Below are positions 43,651 to 51,408 of a stretch of DNA of 56,201 bases, one piece after another. The notes beneath the pieces were generated by a model. It was not told the DNA's origin. It did no database searches and saw only the letters and a program-made list of their open reading frames with translations. Source of the stretch: Fuerstiella sp. Its GTDB lineage: Bacteria; Planctomycetota; Planctomycetia; Planctomycetales; Planctomycetaceae. The DNA lies in contig JABABI010000046.1 in assembly GCA_014238335.1 (NCBI GenBank), positions 1 to 56,201 on the forward strand. The letters are read 5' to 3'. Position numbers and translations under genes: made by a program. Each line of letters starts with the position of its first letter. Position 1 is the stretch's first letter.

Positions 43651-44688
43651 ATGCAAAACCTAAAGAAACACAGTGCCACATTCCTTGTTTTGGCATCGCT
43701 CACAGTCACTGGCGTGTCCAGAGATGCAAGAGCCTTCGAAGACTCTCCTCGTCCCGGTGCCGCAATGGCTCAGGCGGCGATTCGATTCGTTGAAGTGCTT
43801 GACCACAGCCAGAAGCTGAAAGCGACGTTCAAGTACGACGATCCCGAACGCATCAACTGGCACTTCATTCCTCGCGATCGCAAAGGTGTGGGCCTCTGGG
43901 ATCTGGACGGCGCAGCTGCCGATGCAGCACAGGCGCTGGTGAGTACCGGACTCACGGCCGCCGGCTATCATAAGGTACTGGAAGTACGCAGCCTTGAAGA
44001 GGTTCTGTATCTGTTTGAAAGTGGCGACGAAGCCGAACGCCGCACAAAACGTCATCCGCATCGGTATTATGTCAGCATCTTTGGCATACCCGCCGCGAAA
44101 GGACTGTGGGGCTGGCGTTTTGAAGGGCATCACCTGTCACTGAACTTCAGTATCAAAGACGGAAAGATCGTCAGCAGCACACCCGAATTTTTCGGAGCAA
44201 ATCCAGGGCTGATCGAAGCCGGTCCGGGACGTTCGCTGCGAGTCCTCGGCAAACGAGAAGATATCGCTCGGCAAATCCTGAAGACCTGCCCTGATGCAAA
44301 GAAGGCACAGCTGTGGCTGTCGAAAGAAGCACCGAAGGATATCCGCGGCGGTGGAGTCGCTCAGCCGGTTGTCGACAAACTTGAGGGCCTCGCGTACGCG
44401 GACATGACAAAGGAACAGCAAACACTGCTGAAGGAGCTGATTGCTGAGTATCTCACAGCCATGCCGGCCACAGTTGTCCGTGAGCGTATGCAGCAGATCC
44501 AGAGTGATGGCCTGGAAGGCATTCACTTTGGCTGGTGGGGGGGATCAGAACTTAACGAACCCCACCACTACGTCCTGCAGGGCAAGTCGTTCATTGTTGA
44601 GTACAACAACACCCAGAACAGTGCCAACCACGTGCATGCGATCTGGCGAAATCTGGCAGGCGACTTTAATCTGAAAGCCGGACAGTAA
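43651..44688 (+). CDS. Exported DUF3500 family protein
   Basis: A 345-residue secreted protein with a signal peptide (res 1-28, LVLASLTVTG... ending DARAFED). The body matches the DUF3500 pattern: RINWHFIPRDRKGVGLWDLDG, FGIPAAKGLWGWRFEGHHLSLNF and LEGIHFGWWGGSELNEPHHYVLQG, closing with EYNNTQNSANHVHAIWRNLAGDF (parts quoted). Many conserved His and Trp suggest a binding or hydrolytic site, but the function is not known. An AAGGA at 43636-43640 precedes the ATG by 10 bases. It ends just before a strong terminator. Confidence 0.88.
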   Translation: MQNLKKHSATFLVLASLTVTGVSRDARAFEDSPRPGAAMAQAAIRFVEVLDHSQKLKATFKYDDPERINWHFIPRDRKGVGLWDLDGAAADAAQALVSTGLTAAGYHKVLEVRSLEEVLYLFESGDEAERRTKRHPHRYYVSIFGIPAAKGLWGWRFEGHHLSLNFSIKDGKIVSSTPEFFGANPGLIEAGPGRSLRVLGKREDIARQILKTCPDAKKAQLWLSKEAPKDIRGGGVAQPVVDKLEGLAYADMTKEQQTLLKELIAEYLTAMPATVVRERMQQIQSDGLEGIHFGWWGGSELNEPHHYVLQGKSFIVEYNNTQNSANHVHAIWRNLAGDFNLKAGQ

Positions 44689-44716
44689 CCAGCCTGCTGG
44701 TCACGAAACAACTGAC

Positions 44717-44756
44717 AAAGAGTCCCGGTCTTTGATAAGGTTGGGACTCTTTTCTT
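44717..44756 (+). terminator. Rho-independent terminator, likely bidirectional
   Basis: AAAGAGTCCC (44717-44726), a 16-base loop, GGGACTCTTT (44743-44752), then TCTTG. It is a perfect 10-bp stem between two converging genes. The minus-strand reading gives the same stem followed by GTC, so it could also stop the gene on the other side. Confidence 0.8.
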
Positions 44757-44757
44757 G

Positions 44758-46029
44758 TCAGCGATGACTCACCCCCACGTTACGTTTGGCAAGGTGCTCC
44801 GGAATCCCAAGCAACTCCAGGTCCTGAACGTTTTCGCTCGGCAACACCGGGATCGGTTCATGACTGAACCACTGTGTCATCGGAACTCGCCAGGTCGGCA
44901 GTTTGCGAGTCCGGTACAGGGCACCCATGTACATGTCGGAATCATCCACCAGAATTCCATCACTGGTTTTAAGATCATATCTGATTCCGTAGTGAAACCG
45001 GGAACCGCCGCGTTGTTTGCCCAGAAACTTCAGCTTTGAGTCATAGAAGTACTTCTCGCAGACGTAGACGGTGCCGCTGCAATCGCCGCACTGTGAGCAC
45101 GCCTCAGCGTCGCGAATCGGAAACAGCGCCTCCCAATGCTGCATCGTTTCCGTTTCCGTCAGGCTGACCGCGTCAGAAACTTGCCCGTCCGCTCCCAGAA
45201 AACGGTCCCACTGCGCTGTCAGGAACATCGTGGCCATCATCTGCTCGTCGTACAGAAAATCCGGCGTGAAGGGTGGCCGATCAATTTCGAACTTCAGAAA
45301 AACATCACGTCCCGCAATGTCGGCACCGGCTCGGAATTCCTGACCGTCGCCGTCGCAAAGAGAAACGTGAAACGTGGCCGTCCGATAGTTGCCGTCATTG
45401 AACAGCTTCGGACTGCGTTCATCGTTACCGCGATAATAAGACGCCTTCAGCTGAGGCTCAGTGGCCGGACGTTTTGGCGACGGCGGGTAGCCGAAGTCAT
45501 AAAACGTCGCGAAGTGAATCTCGTCCTCCAGCTGATTTTCGTGCAGCTGTGCCTGCAGCGAGTAGACTTCGTAACCGAGATATCCCGCCAGAAGGAACAG
45601 GGGAATCGAAGGAGAGGTTTTCTTCTGCACAAGGCGGCCGAGGGGGGACGGTGTACTGCCCACAACGGCAGGATGGCGATAGCGATAGACTCGCAGACCG
45701 ATCAGAATAGCCAGCAGCACACTAGCCGTCGCCAGTCCGCCGTAGTCGCTAAAAAACAGCTGAACCTTGGCCCGCAGGGGAATGTTCTGCAGTTGCGGCA
45801 GAACGTTTTCATAGATCTCCGGGTTTCGATTGAACTCGATTACGCATTCGCTGCAGCAGAACCGAACTTCCTGCCCCTTGTACGTGACGGCATAGTCGGC
45901 GGTGGCCCGGCGATCCTGCAGCACGGGGCATATCACGTTGATGTCATTTGCCGCCGTGGCAATCGGGCAAAACTGTGCTGTTCCGGCCACAGCGAACAGA
46001 GCGACGATTGTCAGTTTGCAGGGATCCAT
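44758..46029 (-). CDS. Cysteine-rich membrane protein with YHS/TRASH-like domain
   Basis: A 423-residue protein I do not recognise as a whole. A signal peptide (res 1-27) is followed by a YHS/TRASH-like metal-binding segment with C34 (NVICPV), then YAVTYKGQEVRFCCSEC giving C58, C59 and C62, then FNRNPEIY. Two hydrophobic helices follow (about 98-116 and 141-158). The large C-terminal part (160-423) is soluble and contains a cysteine cluster C311-x2-C314-x2-C317 (CSQCGDC) with C324. Metal handling, possibly copper or zinc, is inferred from the cysteine pattern. It converges on the DUF3500 gene. A palindrome lies about 46 bases above the start. Confidence 0.75.
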   Translation of the reverse strand: MDPCKLTIVALFAVAGTAQFCPIATAANDINVICPVLQDRRATADYAVTYKGQEVRFCCSECVIEFNRNPEIYENVLPQLQNIPLRAKVQLFFSDYGGLATASVLLAILIGLRVYRYRHPAVVGSTPSPLGRLVQKKTSPSIPLFLLAGYLGYEVYSLQAQLHENQLEDEIHFATFYDFGYPPSPKRPATEPQLKASYYRGNDERSPKLFNDGNYRTATFHVSLCDGDGQEFRAGADIAGRDVFLKFEIDRPPFTPDFLYDEQMMATMFLTAQWDRFLGADGQVSDAVSLTETETMQHWEALFPIRDAEACSQCGDCSGTVYVCEKYFYDSKLKFLGKQRGGSRFHYGIRYDLKTSDGILVDDSDMYMGALYRTRKLPTWRVPMTQWFSHEPIPVLPSENVQDLELLGIPEHLAKRNVGVSHR

Positions 46030-46073
46030 GGGCAGTCCGAAACTTTAGAAAGGTGGAAGCAACATGGCAGAAA

Positions 46074-46181
46074 TCACCTGCCAGGTGCGAGTTCCGGTTC
46101 ACGAGACATCGCAACGCAGAACTACATGACTTAACGGGTAGCTTACGGATACGATGATGTTGCGTTTTTTCACCTGCCAGG
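46074..46181 (-). promoter_or_regulatory. Operator-like palindrome and half-matching copy
   Basis: TCACCTGCCAGG occurs at 46074-46085 and 46170-46181. The first copy extends into a perfect 13-bp palindrome CACCTG-C-CAGGTG (46075-46087), 46 bases above the start of the cysteine-rich gene. The second copy sits within CACCTGCCAGGAG. Two sites with this spacing are typical of a repressor pair, but no regulator is known. Confidence 0.4.
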
Positions 46182-46295
46182 AGCAACAGAAATGTTCAGC
46201 AGATGCGATGCAGGCGGCATAATCGCCAGAACTGCAGTCCACTGCGGCCCAAACAACACACTTACAGTCCAGGGGACGACAAAAAGCACGGCATC

Positions 46296-46329
46296 AGAGG
46301 TGCGCCTGAAGGCTGTTACAGGCGCCTCT
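46296..46329. repeat. Strong intergenic stem-loop
   Basis: AGAGG-t-GCGCCTG (46296-46308), a 10-base loop, then CAGGCGC-CTCT (46319-46329). It is a long GC-rich hairpin with one bulge and no T-run on either strand. The rest of 46030-46551 contains no gene I can support. Confidence 0.45.
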
Positions 46330-46465
46330 TCAAAACGTTCAGGTAATAAAATCAGATGGCTGCAAACTTATCGCCTGTGTACCGTCGCTGCCGCGTACCA
46401 CTAGAAGGCGAACGGGAATTTCCTCCGGTCGCTCGTATCACAGCGCAGGCGGGGCAGCATGCGCC

Positions 46466-46512
46466 AAAGCAGAAACGCCCGGCTCAGGCCATGGTTGCGG
46501 GACCTGAGCCGG
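46466..46512 (-). terminator. Terminator after nrdB
   Basis: On the minus strand, CCGGCTCAGG (46512-46503), a 14-base loop, CCTGAGCCGG (46488-46479), then the T-rich GCGTTTCTGCTTT. The 10-bp stem is perfect and begins 40 bases after the nrdB stop. Confidence 0.7.
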
Positions 46513-46551
46513 ACGTCTTGTGGCCGGCTTTCAAACTTGATGGATCGTTCG

Positions 46552-47619
46552 TCAGTCCCAGCTCAGTGCGCCACCGGTCTGGTATTCGGTAACGCGAGTT
46601 TCAAAGAAGTTCTTTTCCTTGCTCAGATCGATGGTTTCACTCAACCACGGGAAGGGATTCGGTGAATTGAACTGAACAGGCAGACCAATCCGCTCCAGGC
46701 GACGGTCAGCAACGTGCTGCACATAGTCCCGGAACAGGCCCGAGTTAAGCCCCAGGACACCGCGTGGCAGACACTCTTCAGCGTAGTCAATTTCCAGCTC
46801 CACGGCAGTCTTGATACGGTCAATCATCTGCTGCTGAAACTCAGGAGTCCACAAGTCCGGATTCTCAGACTTGATGCCGTTGATCAAATCCACACCGAAG
46901 TTCAGGTGAATCGTCTCATCACGAAGAATGTACTGCATCTGCTCACCGACACCGCACATCAGATTACGACGATGAAATGCCAGCATCATCACGAAGCCGC
47001 TATAGAAGAAGATCCCTTCCATAATGACGTAGTAGCCAATCAGATTCTTCAGGAACACCTGCTGATTCTCGACCGTATCGGTCGTAAAATCGGGATCAAG
47101 CACTTCAGCCGTCAGTTCCATTTCAAAGGCGTCCTTCTTCGCGATCGTGGGGATCTCACGATACATATTGAAGACTTCACCTTCGCTCAGGCCCAGACTC
47201 TCAACAATATACAGAAACGTATGGCTGTGCACGGCCTCTTCGAAAGCCTGACGCAGCAAATACTGCCGACATTCTGCATTGGTCACATGCTTGAAGATGG
47301 ACAGAACAAGGTTGTTCCCGACAAGTGATTCTGCTGTCGAGAAGAACCCCAGGTTTCTCATAATAACCAGACGTTCGTCGTCGGTCAGTTTGCTGGAACG
47401 CCACACTTCAACATCACGATTCATGGGAACTTCGGTCGGCATCCAATGATTGGCGCAACCGTTGAGATAGTGCTCCCAGGCCCAGTTGTACTTGATCGGC
47501 ATCAACTGATTGACGTCGACCTGAGCACAATTGATCAATCGTTTTGCGGTCGCTTTGAATCGACCGTCAGCACCGACCAGAAGTTCTTCTTCCGTGGAAG
47601 GAGTTGAGGCAGTTGCCAT
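46552..47619 (-). CDS. nrdB: Ribonucleotide reductase beta subunit, class Ic type
   Basis: A 355-residue R2 subunit. Metal ligands: E97 (AESLVGNN), E128 and H131 (EAVHSHTF), E201 (MEGIFF), E235 and H238 (RDETIH). The position of the radical tyrosine (Y122 in E. coli) is F135, and the first ligand is Glu instead of Asp. Every site is offset by +8 from the Chlamydia trachomatis R2c enzyme as I recall it (E89, E120, H123, F127, E193, E227, H230), and the C-terminal Tyr Y346 matches Y338 there. This implies a Mn/Fe cofactor in place of a tyrosyl radical. A Shine-Dalgarno (AAGGA) lies 9 bases upstream. It follows nrdA after 121 bases and is ended by a terminator. Confidence 0.96.
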   Translation of the reverse strand: MATASTPSTEEELLVGADGRFKATAKRLINCAQVDVNQLMPIKYNWAWEHYLNGCANHWMPTEVPMNRDVEVWRSSKLTDDERLVIMRNLGFFSTAESLVGNNLVLSIFKHVTNAECRQYLLRQAFEEAVHSHTFLYIVESLGLSEGEVFNMYREIPTIAKKDAFEMELTAEVLDPDFTTDTVENQQVFLKNLIGYYVIMEGIFFYSGFVMMLAFHRRNLMCGVGEQMQYILRDETIHLNFGVDLINGIKSENPDLWTPEFQQQMIDRIKTAVELEIDYAEECLPRGVLGLNSGLFRDYVQHVADRRLERIGLPVQFNSPNPFPWLSETIDLSKEKNFFETRVTEYQTGGALSWD

Positions 47620-47740
47620 AGCTATTCATCCTTGTGATATGGTGGTTTTTAAAAAATTAAATTATTCAAGCAGAACTTCAACACCGCAGCAGACAGGGAA
47701 TCCATGGTGACTCCCTTTCACCTGCACTCACAACGCTCGG

Positions 47741-50632
47741 TTACTGACAGGCTTCACAATCCGGATCATCCAGGCTGCAGGCCTGCACATTCGTCATGTC
47801 GGTCGCAGGAACAGGATGTGGCGACATGGCATCCGAAGCAGCGTCAGTCCGAAGCTGATTTTCTGTGCCACGGTTCACCTGAATATCATCCGAAGCGCTT
47901 TTGCTCTTCATCCAGCGTGGCTGAACGCCGTACTTATTCACATCGACAGTCGATTTCTCGATATGCGTGGCTGCCAGAGTTCGCAGGTAATAGGTTGTTT
48001 TCAACCCTTTCTGCCATGCCAGCATGTACATTTCATGGAGTTTACGGCCATTGGGTTCGCACATGTAAAGGTTTAACGACTGTCCCATATCGATCCACTT
48101 CTGACGCCGAGCCGCACACTCGATCAACCATTTCGCATCAACTTCGAAGGACGTCAGATAGCGCGCTTTGACATCTGCGGGAATTCGTGGAATTTCCGTC
48201 AGAGTTCCGTCAAAGTACTTCAGGTCATTCAGCATCTCCGCATCCCACAGGCCCCGTTCCTTAAGTTCGTTGACCAGAGTTGTGTTGACGTGAGTGAACT
48301 CGCCGGACAGATTGCTCTTCGCATACAGATGCTTGTAGATCGGTTCAATCGACTGAGACACACCGATAATGGTCGAAATCGTCGCCGTCGGAGCGATCGC
48401 CATACAGTTACTGTTCCGCATGCCGTTTTCCGCAATTGATTTTCGGGCGTACTCCCAGTCCATGTGGGAGGACCGGTCTACATCAATGCTGACGCCTCGT
48501 TCACTTTCCAGCAGCTCCATCGTGTCAATCGGCAGCAGCCCACGATCCCACTTGGAACCGGTGTACGATGAATAAGTACCTCGTTCAGCGGCCAGTTCGC
48601 TGGATGCCAGAATCGCGAAGTAGGAGATGGCCTCCATGCTGCGATCCGCGAAATCCACAGCGGCACCACTGGCGTAGCTGTAGTCCATGGCAACCAGAGC
48701 ATCCTGAAAGCCCATCAGGCCCAGACCCACGGGACGATGCTTTTGATTGGAATGGCGGGCTTCGTCGGTCGGGTAGTAGTTGATGTCGATAACATTATCG
48801 AGCATCCGCATAGCCGTACGAACCGTTTCCTCCAGCATATGCATGTCCAGTTGGCCATCAACCACATGCTTACACAGGTTGATGGATCCCAGATTGCAGA
48901 CTGCTGTTTCATCCGCAGACGTATTCAACAGAATCTCGGTACACAGATTGCTGCTGTGTACGACACCACAGTGATCCTGAGATGACCGCACGTTGGACGG
49001 ATCCTTCCATGTAATCCACGGGTGCCCTGTCTCAAAGACACGAGTCAGCATCTTTCGCCACAGTTCAACAGCCGGCATTCGACGAAACATGTCGATCTTG
49101 CCTTCGTCAGCCAGCCGTTCGTAGTGTTCGTAACGTTCTTCAAAGGCTTTGCCGACTAAATCATGCAGATCGGGCACTTCGTCCGGACTGAATAATGTCC
49201 ATTCCCCCTCCTGCTGGACACGTTTCATAAACAGATCGGGAATCCAGTTGGCCGTATGCATGTCGTGAGTACGACGGCGGTCATCCCCCGTGTTCTTCCG
49301 CAGATCAAGGAACTCCTCAAGGTCCATGTGCCAGGTCTCGAGGTACGAACAGACGGCACCTTTCCGTTTTCCGCCCTGATTGACGGCAACGGCTGTATCA
49401 TTGACAACCTTCAAAAACGGTATCACGCCCTGACTTCGACCATTGGTTCCTTTAATATAGGAATTGGTTGCACGAATGCTGGTCCAGTCATTGCCCAGAC
49501 CGCCAGCCCATTTGCTGAGCTTGGCGTTGTCTGAAACACACTTAAAGATGTGATCCAGGTCATCGGTGACCGTAGACAGATAACACGAACTCAACTGAGG
49601 ATGAATGGTGGCCGAGTTAAACAGCGTAGGCGTTGCTGAGGTAAACCGCATGCTCGACAGCATGTTATAAAACTCAATCGCCCGTTCTTCCCGGTGTTCC
49701 TCGTTGATTGCCAGCCCCATCGACACTCGCATCCAGAAATACTGCGGGGTTTCGATGCGTCGACCTTCAATATGAAGCAGGTAACGATCGTAAACAGCCT
49801 GAATGCCCGGATATTTGAACAGGCTGTCGTTCTCAGGCTTCAGGGCCACTGCCAGTTGCGTCAGATCATACTTCCGCAGATCCGGCGTTAACCGGTCCGC
49901 CACGATACCGTCAATCACGTAGTGTTCAAACTGGTTGCGATAAAGTTTCTTGAATTCCTCGGCGTCTGCGGGAGCGCTACCCAGCGCCTCATTGGCGATC
50001 ACCATTCTCAGCAGTCGCGCGGCAACAATATCGTAAGCCGGATCAATTTCAATACGGGCGCGCGCCGCAAGAATCATGGCTCGATAGATCTCCGCGATGG
50101 AAATACCGTCAAACGTCGATTTCACAACTTCATGAAGCAGCACTTCCGGGTCACAGGCGTCAAGTCCGGCGCAGGCCAACTCGCATCGCCGACGAATTCG
50201 ACCGACATCAAACGGAACGGAAACGCCGTCTTCAAGCTCAATGCAGACGCGAGGCCGCGACGCTTCAGACTCGTCCTCCGGACCTTCCGGCTGCATAAGC
50301 ACACGAATTTTTTCGTGTTCAGCACGGTAAACAATATATCGACGAGCGACCCGAAAATGCTCCCGCTTCATCAGAAGCAGTTCCACCGTGTCCTGCACAG
50401 CCTCTACATCGATGCCATTGTCTGACGCAGCCTCTTCAGCAACTGTCCCCGAAATCTCTTCGGTGATCTCACGAATTTCCTGATCAGTCTTTTCATCCAG
50501 CGGCTGACCATCAGCAAGATTCAATTCTGCGCGAAATGCATTGGCGATTGCTCGCCCAATCAAACCGTCATCAAACGGTACCACGCGACCATCTCGTTTG
50601 CGGACAACCCATTCCGATCGTGCACGAATCAT
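47741..50632 (-). CDS. nrdA: Ribonucleotide reductase alpha subunit with two ATP-cones
   Basis: A 963-residue class I R1 subunit. Two ATP-cone domains: about residues 7-105 (VVRKRDGRVVPFD start) and 128-212 (RVCIELEDGVSVPFD start). The catalytic core has C350 (SSCYLST), N562/C564/E566 in SNLCTEI and C579 in AVCNLGS, equivalent to E. coli C225, N437/C439/E441 and C462. The Tyr pair for radical transfer is in KTTYYLRTLAA. The C-terminal cysteines (PDCEACQ) reduce the active-site disulfide. Duplicated cones suggest fine dATP control. An AGGAGA Shine-Dalgarno lies 9 bases before the ATG. It heads an operon with nrdB; a promoter candidate is at 50691-50719. Confidence 0.97.
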   Translation of the reverse strand: MIRARSEWVVRKRDGRVVPFDDGLIGRAIANAFRAELNLADGQPLDEKTDQEIREITEEISGTVAEEAASDNGIDVEAVQDTVELLLMKREHFRVARRYIVYRAEHEKIRVLMQPEGPEDESEASRPRVCIELEDGVSVPFDVGRIRRRCELACAGLDACDPEVLLHEVVKSTFDGISIAEIYRAMILAARARIEIDPAYDIVAARLLRMVIANEALGSAPADAEEFKKLYRNQFEHYVIDGIVADRLTPDLRKYDLTQLAVALKPENDSLFKYPGIQAVYDRYLLHIEGRRIETPQYFWMRVSMGLAINEEHREERAIEFYNMLSSMRFTSATPTLFNSATIHPQLSSCYLSTVTDDLDHIFKCVSDNAKLSKWAGGLGNDWTSIRATNSYIKGTNGRSQGVIPFLKVVNDTAVAVNQGGKRKGAVCSYLETWHMDLEEFLDLRKNTGDDRRRTHDMHTANWIPDLFMKRVQQEGEWTLFSPDEVPDLHDLVGKAFEERYEHYERLADEGKIDMFRRMPAVELWRKMLTRVFETGHPWITWKDPSNVRSSQDHCGVVHSSNLCTEILLNTSADETAVCNLGSINLCKHVVDGQLDMHMLEETVRTAMRMLDNVIDINYYPTDEARHSNQKHRPVGLGLMGFQDALVAMDYSYASGAAVDFADRSMEAISYFAILASSELAAERGTYSSYTGSKWDRGLLPIDTMELLESERGVSIDVDRSSHMDWEYARKSIAENGMRNSNCMAIAPTATISTIIGVSQSIEPIYKHLYAKSNLSGEFTHVNTTLVNELKERGLWDAEMLNDLKYFDGTLTEIPRIPADVKARYLTSFEVDAKWLIECAARRQKWIDMGQSLNLYMCEPNGRKLHEMYMLAWQKGLKTTYYLRTLAATHIEKSTVDVNKYGVQPRWMKSKSASDDIQVNRGTENQLRTDAASDAMSPHPVPATDMTNVQACSLDDPDCEACQ

Positions 50633-50666
50633 TCGATGCTTCTCCTATCTTTCGTCCAAGTGAAAG

Positions 50667-50683
50667 CTACGCATCTTGCGTAG
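50667..50683 (-). promoter_or_regulatory. Palindromic operator candidate in the nrdA leader
   Basis: CTACGCA-tct-TGCGTAG, a perfect 7-3-7 inverted repeat 34 bases above the nrdA start. It lies immediately downstream of the candidate -10, so it would cover the transcription start or form an mRNA hairpin. It does not match the NrdR-box consensus well. Confidence 0.45.
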
Positions 50684-50690
50684 ATATTCC

Positions 50691-50719
50691 ATCATAAAAT
50701 GACAATGTCGCCTGATTAA
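50691..50719 (-). promoter_or_regulatory. Candidate nrdA promoter
   Basis: On the minus strand TTAATC (50719-50714), 17 bases, TATGAT (50696-50691). The -10 is good, the -35 weak. A second inverted repeat TTAAGG-acgact-CCTTAA (50716-50733) overlaps the -35, and the palindrome at 50667-50683 flanks the start site. Confidence 0.4.
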
Positions 50720-51366
50720 GGACGACTCCTTAACTCCACACCATCACATACAGCGCAGCGAAATCCGCAAACAAAACTCTCATGGGGACCCATCGAACAC
50801 GCCAACGGCGCGCTGATTGCTAAAGAAAAACACCGAATAACTGACAGTCGGCGTTGATGGTTTCCGGCTGGCTTGTGAGGTCGACCTCCTGTCGAAAGTT
50901 AGCGTCCGTACAACAGCAGAATATTAACGTTAACAAGCTTGTCAAACCATTCGCCGCTCACTCACTCAAATGGGCCAGCGACAACACCTTGCGGCCACCG
51001 ATGCCATTGTGGCAGGAAACCAGATGTTAACGTCAGTTCACAATATAATGGGCTTTGTAAAACTGTCAACACTAAATCTGGTATGCATATTAGATCGGAC
51101 AACAAGAATAAGTTGACCAGAGAAACATCCAGGAATCCGTGAATTTGTACGTTCAACAGAGCGCCCTGTCCGATTCTCTCGCCTTCAGCCCTACACATAC
51201 TCTGAGCTGTTTTTTTCCATTTTTGCCGCTCCAATCGATTGCAAAAACGTCTTCAATTCACTCCGAAAAGAACGGCAATTTTCGGGGGAGGGGGCGCGGG
51301 GAGCCGCCGTCCATGTGTCGCTGTGTTCGCATCTGCAAATCAACATGCTCGGTGACGACGTCAGAA

Positions 51367-51396
51367 CGAAATTGTTCGTCGCCTTTTCAAGCGACG
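51367..51396 (-). terminator. Possible terminator after the WD40 kinase gene
   Basis: CGTCGC (51396-51391 on the minus strand), loop of 8, GCGACG (51382-51377), then AACAATTTCG. The stem is short but sits 12 bases after the stop and is followed by an AT-rich stretch. Confidence 0.4.
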
Positions 51397-51408
51397 CGTG
51401 CAGTGCGG

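Larger units (their letters stand above)
50684..51408. other. Long AT-richer intergenic region with palindromes
   Basis: About 725 bases between the kinase 3' end and the nrdA leader. It holds adjacent palindromes TTAACGTTAA (50924-50933) and ACAAGCTTGT (50933-50942), plus further TTAACG motifs near 51027. Open frames have no coding character. A GT-rich/GC-rich tract (GGGGGAGGGGGCGCGGGG) occurs at about 51284-51301. Confidence 0.4.

Noticed and set aside
45136..46134. 332-codon open frame on the plus strand
   Set aside because: It is antisense to the cysteine-rich membrane protein, with Arg/Gln-rich shadow composition.
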